NCBI GenBank assembly: GCA_938028845.1
Contig: CALIZJ010000171.1
Location: forward strand, 1-9,599
Origin: an uncultured Blautia sp.
GTDB taxonomy: Bacteria > Bacillota > Clostridia > Lachnospirales > Lachnospiraceae
DNA length: 9,599 bases
Direction: 5' to 3'
Below the pieces are notes generated by a model, which had not been told where the DNA came from, did not search any database, and was given only the letters and a program-made list of their open reading frames with translations. Positions 5,743 to 9,599 of the stretch are shown piece by piece. Positions within the stretch are counted from its first letter, which is position 1, and each line of letters starts with the position of its first letter. The translations under genes were made by a program, and so were the position numbers.

Positions 5743-7552
5743 TCCTACTTTAAAGGTAGGGTACGAGGCAGTGGATTTTCTTCCCAAGGAAACCCATGAA
5801 AGTCCCATGCTGTCATTAGATAAAACCAAGGACGTGGAAGAACTTCGGGAATTTATCGGAGAACATAAGACACTCTTGTCCTGGAAGCTGGATGGTCTGA
5901 CCATCGTTCTTACCTATGAAAACGGAGAACTCTTAAAAGCGGTTACCAGGGGAAACGGTACTGTAGGAGAGGTGGTCACCAATAATGCCAGGGTATTTAA
6001 GAACATTCCCCTTAAGATCCCTTATAAAGGCAGGCTGGTGCTTCGGGGTGAGGCGATCATCACTTATTCTGATTTCGAAAAGATCAATGCTTCCATAGAA
6101 GATGTGGAGGCCAGGTATAAAAATCCAAGGAATTTATGCAGCGGCTCTGTGCGCCAGCTGAATAACGAGATCACTGCCAAGCGGAACGTGCGGTTTTACG
6201 CTTTCTCTCTGGTGAGCGCAGAAGGGGTGGATATGCACAATTCCAGGGAATATCAGTTTCAATGGCTGAAAAGTCAGGGAATAGATGTGGTGGAGTATAA
6301 GGTGGTGACAGCAGAAACACTGGATGAGGCCATGGAATATTTTTCACAGGCTGTAGAAAAAAACGATTTTCCATCAGACGGACTGGTGGCTTTGTATGAC
6401 GATATTGCCTATGGGGAGTCTTTAGGCAGCACAGCCAAATTCCCGAGGAATTCTTATGCTTTTAAATGGGCGGATGAAATGCGGGAGACCCGTCTTCTGG
6501 AAATCGAATGGAGTCCGTCCAGAACAGGACTTATTAATCCTATCGCTGTGTTTGAGCCAGTGGAACTGGAAGGCACTACAGTAAGCCGGGCCAGCGTTCA
6601 CAATGTGAGTATCTTAAAGGAGCTGGGGCTTGGCATCGGAGATACCATCCAGGTATATAAGGCGAATATGATCATTCCTCAGATTGCGGAAAATCTTACC
6701 AGGAGCGGAAATCTTAAGATACCGGATATCTGCCCTGTATGCGGCCATGAGGCACGGATCATCAAGGAAAATGAGGTGGAGTCTCTGTACTGTATGAATC
6801 CGGACTGCGTGGCGAAAAAGATAAAGGCATTTACCTTATTCGTGAGCAGAGATGCCATGAATATCGACGGGCTTTCAGAGGCTACTTTGGAGAAGTTTAT
6901 CGCCAGAGGCTTTATTCATGATTTCGGGGATATTTTTGAAATCGAAAAGCACCGGGAAGAGATCGTTTCCATGGACGGCTTTGGGGAAAAGTCTTTTGAA
7001 AACCTCATGGACAGTCTGGATAGGGCGAAAAAGACCACTCTTCCCAAAGTGATCTATAGCCTGGGCATTGCCAATATCGGCCTGGCTAATGCAAAGGTGA
7101 TCTGCAGATATTTCGATTATGAATTGGAAAAGATCCGAAATGCCGGGGAAGAGGAAGTAAGCGCCATTGACGGGATCGGCCCTGTTATAGCGAAAAATCT
7201 GGTGGAATACTTTAAAAATGAAGAAAACAACAAAAAACTGGATCATTTGCTCTCCCATCTGGAAATAGAAAAGGAAGAAACAGGAGAGGAGCAGATTTTC
7301 GCGGGAATGAATTTCGTTATTACAGGAAGTGTGGAGCATTTTTCCAATAGAAGCGAGGCGAAGGCTTATATAGAGTCTCTTGGGGGAAAGGTTACCGGTT
7401 CTGTGACTGGAAAGACCAATTATCTTATCAATAACGACAAGAATTCCGGTTCATCGAAAAATAAAAAGGCAAAGGAGCTGGGAATCCCCATTCTTTCAGA
7501 GGAGGATTTCCTAAGGCTGGCAGAAAAAGGAGGAACAACAGATGCCAATTAA
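5576..7552 (+). CDS. ligA: NAD-dependent DNA ligase LigA, divergent form
   Basis: 658 residues, the usual length. It seals nicks in DNA using NAD+. Start ATG at 5576 follows AGGAGG by a few bases, and the N-terminal Ia domain begins at once, so this start is firm although it lies 167 bases inside rluF. Order: Ia NAD-binding domain (about 1-60; Tyr22, Tyr35, Asp36), adenylation domain with KLDG at 104-107 (Lys104 takes the AMP), TRGNG, RGE with Glu159, NPRN...GSVRQ, SDG at 267-269 and FKW with Lys297. Then an OB fold with SRTG and GTTVSRASVHN, a four-Cys zinc site (Cys386, Cys389, Cys406, Cys411), helix-hairpin-helix repeats, and a BRCT domain from about 577. Compared with E. coli LigA, Asp32 is Asn32, Glu113 is Ser102, and Lys290 is Leu273. 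These changes look like a branch of the family rather than decay, because the frame and all domains are intact. It is translationally close-packed with rluF and metA. Confidence 0.93.
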   Translation: MDTSIQRMKELTERLNQAAKAYYQEDREIMTNLEYDNLYDELVRLEEETGTVLANSPTLKVGYEAVDFLPKETHESPMLSLDKTKDVEELREFIGEHKTLLSWKLDGLTIVLTYENGELLKAVTRGNGTVGEVVTNNARVFKNIPLKIPYKGRLVLRGEAIITYSDFEKINASIEDVEARYKNPRNLCSGSVRQLNNEITAKRNVRFYAFSLVSAEGVDMHNSREYQFQWLKSQGIDVVEYKVVTAETLDEAMEYFSQAVEKNDFPSDGLVALYDDIAYGESLGSTAKFPRNSYAFKWADEMRETRLLEIEWSPSRTGLINPIAVFEPVELEGTTVSRASVHNVSILKELGLGIGDTIQVYKANMIIPQIAENLTRSGNLKIPDICPVCGHEARIIKENEVESLYCMNPDCVAKKIKAFTLFVSRDAMNIDGLSEATLEKFIARGFIHDFGDIFEIEKHREEIVSMDGFGEKSFENLMDSLDRAKKTTLPKVIYSLGIANIGLANAKVICRYFDYELEKIRNAGEEEVSAIDGIGPVIAKNLVEYFKNEENNKKLDHLLSHLEIEKEETGEEQIFAGMNFVITGSVEHFSNRSEAKAYIESLGGKVTGSVTGKTNYLINNDKNSGSSKNKKAKELGIPILSEEDFLRLAEKGGTTDAN

Positions 7553-8462
7553 AATACAAAAAGATTTACCAGTAAGAGAAGTTTTAGAAAAAGAGAATAT
7601 TTTCGTGATGGATGAACACAGGGCGCTTCATCAGGATATCCGCCCTATCCAGATCCTGATTTTAAATCTTATGCCCTTAAAAGAAGAAACAGAGCTTCAG
7701 CTTCTGCGCTCACTTTCTAATACTCCTTTGCAGGTGGATGTGACTTTTATGGCAGTGGAAACCCATGAGCCCAAGAATACTTCTATGAGCCACCTTAATA
7801 AATTTTATCAGACCTTTTCGGATTTAAAGGATCAAAAATTCGATGGAATGATCATAACAGGAGCTCCGGTAGAGCAGATGGAGTTCGAAGAAGTGGATTA
7901 CTGGGAAGAGCTGGTGGGAATCATGGACTGGACGAAGAGTCATGTTACATCTACGATCTATCTTTGCTGGGCGGCTCAGGCGGCGCTGTATCATTATTAT
8001 GGCCTGCAGAAGAAGCCTTTGGAGAAAAAGATGTTCGGCCTTTTCTGGCATAAGGTGCTGAACAGGAAGATTCCTCTTGTACGGGGATTTGACGATATGT
8101 TTTTAGCTCCTCATTCCAGACATACGGAGGTTCCCATTGAAGATATTCATGCCTGCAAAGATCTGACGGTCCTTGCAGAGTCGGAGGAAGCAGGCCTGTT
8201 TTTAGCTATGGCAGAAGACGGACGGAAAATTTTTGTGATGGGGCATCCGGAATACGACCGGGTGACCTTAGACGGAGAGTACAAGCGGGACAAGGGAAAA
8301 GGCCTTCCGATTGAGCTTCCTAAGAATTATTATCCAGACAATGACCCGGATAATAAGCCGCTTCTTTTATGGAGGGCTCATGCGAATAATCTGTATACGA
8401 ACTGGCTGAACTATTACGTATATCAGAGCACCCCCTATGACCTTATGGGAACGCCGTTTTAA
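7542..8462 (+). CDS. metA: Homoserine O-acyltransferase MetA, predicted acetyl-CoA type
   Basis: 306 residues. It acylates homoserine as the first committed step of methionine synthesis, in the cytoplasm. Start ATG at 7542 overlaps the last 11 bases of ligA and follows AAGGAGG by about 8 bases. The glutamine-amidotransferase-like fold is complete: catalytic Cys142 (LCWAAQAAL), His235 and Glu237 (GHPEYD), Lys47 (MPLKEETE), and the substrate stretch LAPHSRHTEV. Residue 111 is Glu (TGAPVEQMEFEEVDYW). In this family Gly111 goes with succinyl-CoA and Glu111 with acetyl-CoA, so a homoserine O-acetyltransferase (MetAA) is predicted, even though automatic annotation usually says succinyltransferase. 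No SAM riboswitch or T-box is visible within the run, so control is presumably through the rluF promoter or elsewhere. Confidence 0.94.
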   Translation: MPIKIQKDLPVREVLEKENIFVMDEHRALHQDIRPIQILILNLMPLKEETELQLLRSLSNTPLQVDVTFMAVETHEPKNTSMSHLNKFYQTFSDLKDQKFDGMIITGAPVEQMEFEEVDYWEELVGIMDWTKSHVTSTIYLCWAAQAALYHYYGLQKKPLEKKMFGLFWHKVLNRKIPLVRGFDDMFLAPHSRHTEVPIEDIHACKDLTVLAESEEAGLFLAMAEDGRKIFVMGHPEYDRVTLDGEYKRDKGKGLPIELPKNYYPDNDPDNKPLLLWRAHANNLYTNWLNYYVYQSTPYDLMGTPF

Positions 8463-8471
8463 GGAGCGTTT

Positions 8472-8546
8472 ATGCAGATTCCAGGAGTTAGCCGCAAAGG
8501 AGAAATCCAATGCGGCTATTTTAATCAGATATGCGGCACATTTTAG
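8472..8546 (+). CDS. Possible 24-residue small ORF after metA
   Basis: The metA stop overlaps a strong Shine-Dalgarno AAGGAG (8461-8466), followed 5 bases later by an ATG at 8472. The ORF reads MQIPGVSRKGEIQCGYFNQICGTF and stops at 8544-8546, 35 bases before the regulator start. It spans the hairpin at 8489-8518. The coding value is doubtful: it is very short and unrecognised. It could be a leader peptide, the remnant of a lost coupled gene, or chance. The Shine-Dalgarno and start pair is what supports it. Confidence 0.25.
   Translation: MQIPGVSRKGEIQCGYFNQICGTF
8489..8523 (+). terminator. Stem-loop after metA, probable weak terminator
   Basis: TAGCCGCA (8489-8496) pairs with TGCGGCTA (8511-8518). 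Inside, after a symmetrical AA/AA loop, GGA pairs with TCC around GAAA. The tail TTTTAAT is short, so termination would be partial. It begins 26 bases after the metA stop and is the only candidate end for the rluF-ligA-metA transcript before the regulator. Confidence 0.5.
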
Positions 8547-8581
8547 GCTTATAACCAAATACGATGAAGGGAGATTAATAT

Positions 8582-9413
8582 ATGGAATATCCTTTCTATG
8601 AAACTTTTCAGGAAGTCAACGACAGGGGAATTCAGCTGGCATACCGCACAGCGCCCGGTGGATATCACCCTCTGCACTGGCATGAGGAAATCGAACTTCT
8701 CTATCAGCTGAACGGAGAATCTACCATACAGATTGAAGAAAAGAAATATCAGATTCCGCGAAAACATCTCACAGTAGTTGATTCCGGTCTTGTACACAGT
8801 ACATATACCTATTCAGATACATCCATGTTTATCTGTATCCATATTTCCAGAAAATATATGGAACGCTATCTGCATGACATTGAACTGTACAGGATACACT
8901 GTATTCCAGACGAATTGGCAGATGAGCAGTTCCCGGATTATCTGAAGGTCTGTCAGATGATGGAGGAATTGACAAGGCTCTATATTGAAGATGCCCCTGC
9001 CGGATCATTATGCAGGTGCTGGCACATCTGATCCGTTACTTTTCCACACATACAGCGGTTAATGTCACAGCTACAGACCGCCTGAGCATAGCCCGGATAA
9101 AAGAAATCATAAATTATGTGGAAGAACACTTTTGCGAGCAGATTTCACTTCAGGATATTGCCGATCATCTGGGGCTTGGGAAAGAATATTTCTGCCGTTT
9201 TTTCAAAAAAATATGGGAATGTCTTTTCTTCATTATGTCAATGAAGTACGGGTATCCCAGATTTATCGGGATTTGATACGCACAGATCTTCCCATTTATG
9301 AACTTATGGAACGAAACGGATTTAACAATCAGAAGCTTTTTAATCGTACCTTTAAAGAAGTGTTCGGATGCACGCCCTCTTCTGTACGGAGAAATAAAGC
9401 TGGTTTTATCTGA
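8582..9413 (+). pseudogene. AraC-family transcriptional regulator broken by two frameshifts
   Basis: Start ATG at 8582 with AAGGGAG (8567-8573) 8 bases upstream. The first frame (8582 to about 8993) encodes an AraC-type cupin sensor domain (GGYHPLHWHEEIELLYQLNG ... LTVVDSGLVHS) and the linker up to YIEDAP. The first frame then runs to a TGA at 9029-9031. The protein continues in a second frame from around 9000 (MQVLAHLIRYFS ... RIKEIINYVEEHF, ISLQDIADHLGLGKEYFCRFFKK), and in a third from about 9210 (NMGMSFLHYVNEVRVSQIYRDLI ... NGFNNQKLFNRTFKEVFGCTP) to the stop at 9411-9413. Joined, it is a normal 277-residue regulator with both helix-turn-helix motifs. Each break equals one missing base. The second is at an A7 run (9205-9211) where eight A restore the frame; the first could be the C4 run at 8994-8997. 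Either a recent pseudogene or sequence error near the contig end; the coding sense is otherwise undecayed. Target and ligand unknown. Confidence 0.8.
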
Positions 9414-9467
9414 AAAAAGTCCGGCAGAGTCTATTACTTACCTGTAACACTCTGCCGGACTTTTTTT
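9413..9467. terminator. Strong bidirectional terminator after the AraC-type gene
   Basis: AGTCCGGCAGAGT (9418-9430) pairs perfectly with ACTCTGCCGGACT (9449-9461). The A run before and the T7 run after lengthen the stem to about 18 bp and provide U-tails on both strands. A small inner TTAC/GTAA helix lies in the loop. It starts at the last base of the stop codon. Confidence 0.9.
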
Positions 9468-9514
9468 CTATTCTCAGTGTTTTCTCTGTTCATTTGCTTT
9501 TGTACCTCTGACGC

Positions 9515-9582
9515 TTATCTTGTCATACGGTACGTAATGGAAGATGAGATTCCATTATATGCAGCTTTGAACGGTGCTGTAA
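9515..9582 (-). CDS. Possible 3' end of a minus-strand gene, cut by the contig end
   Basis: On the minus strand the frame ending with TAA at 9515-9517 is open to the end of genuine sequence, reading TAPFKAAYNGISSSITYRMTR. A converging gene would fit the bidirectional terminator about 50 bases away. Twenty-one codons are too few to recognise a family or exclude chance. The other two minus-strand frames carry stops in this stretch. Confidence 0.22.
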
Positions 9583-9599
9583 AGATCGGAAGAGCACAC
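9583..9599 (+). other. Illumina TruSeq adapter remnant, not genomic
   Basis: The final 17 bases, AGATCGGAAGAGCACAC, are identical to the start of the standard Illumina TruSeq read-1 adapter. Their position at the very end fits untrimmed adapter carried into the assembly. Confidence 0.95.

Noticed and set aside
8511..8546. Imperfect repeat TGCGGC...ATTTTA as a possible attachment or operator site
   Set aside because: Only about 13 matching bases with mismatches and no mobile-element genes nearby; noted only with the small ORF.

Overview
The window looks like a contig end from a Gram-positive anaerobe of the Clostridia, most likely Lachnospiraceae. The grounds are family resemblance (the SH3-domain membrane protein, the type of LigA, the MetA with Glu111), AT-rich Shine-Dalgarno-led genes, and a Mn2+-type (yybP-ykoY) leader in front of a P-type ATPase. 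This placement is inferred from recognised protein families; no database search was run. The last 17 bases match the Illumina TruSeq adapter, so genuine sequence probably ends near 9582 and the final few hundred bases deserve caution.

Layout. (1) 44-1640: two convergent envelope genes, a single-pass membrane protein with a C-terminal SH3b domain (+) and an exported protein with cell-wall-binding (choline-binding-like) repeats (-). They share a bidirectional hairpin terminator. (2) 1641-2055: a 415-base divergent control region with a promoter for each direction, a 10-bp inverted repeat over the rightward -35, and a yybP-ykoY-type riboswitch ending in a 15-bp intrinsic terminator. (3) 2056-4698: a complete 880-residue P2A-type cation ATPase, followed by its own terminator. 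(4) 4772-8462: a promoter and a tight three-gene run, rluF (23S rRNA pseudouridine synthase), ligA (NAD-dependent DNA ligase) and metA (homoserine O-acyltransferase). rluF overlaps ligA by 167 bases and ligA overlaps metA by 11. (5) 8463-9467: a short spacer holding a hairpin and a tiny ORF, then an AraC-family regulator broken by two frameshifts and closed by a strong terminator. (6) 9468-9599: possibly the tail of a minus-strand gene, then adapter.

How it works together. The clearest regulatory unit is the metal-responsive leader plus ATPase. By analogy with known yybP-ykoY systems, excess Mn2+ should stabilise the aptamer, disrupt the terminator and switch on cation export. The rluF-ligA-metA run joins unrelated housekeeping functions by tight packing and probable translational coupling. 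No mobile element, CRISPR array, tRNA or rRNA was seen. The points most worth a second look are the residue changes in LigA, the long rluF/ligA overlap with a possibly leaderless rluF start, the metal specificity of the ATPase, and whether the AraC lesions are real or assembly errors.
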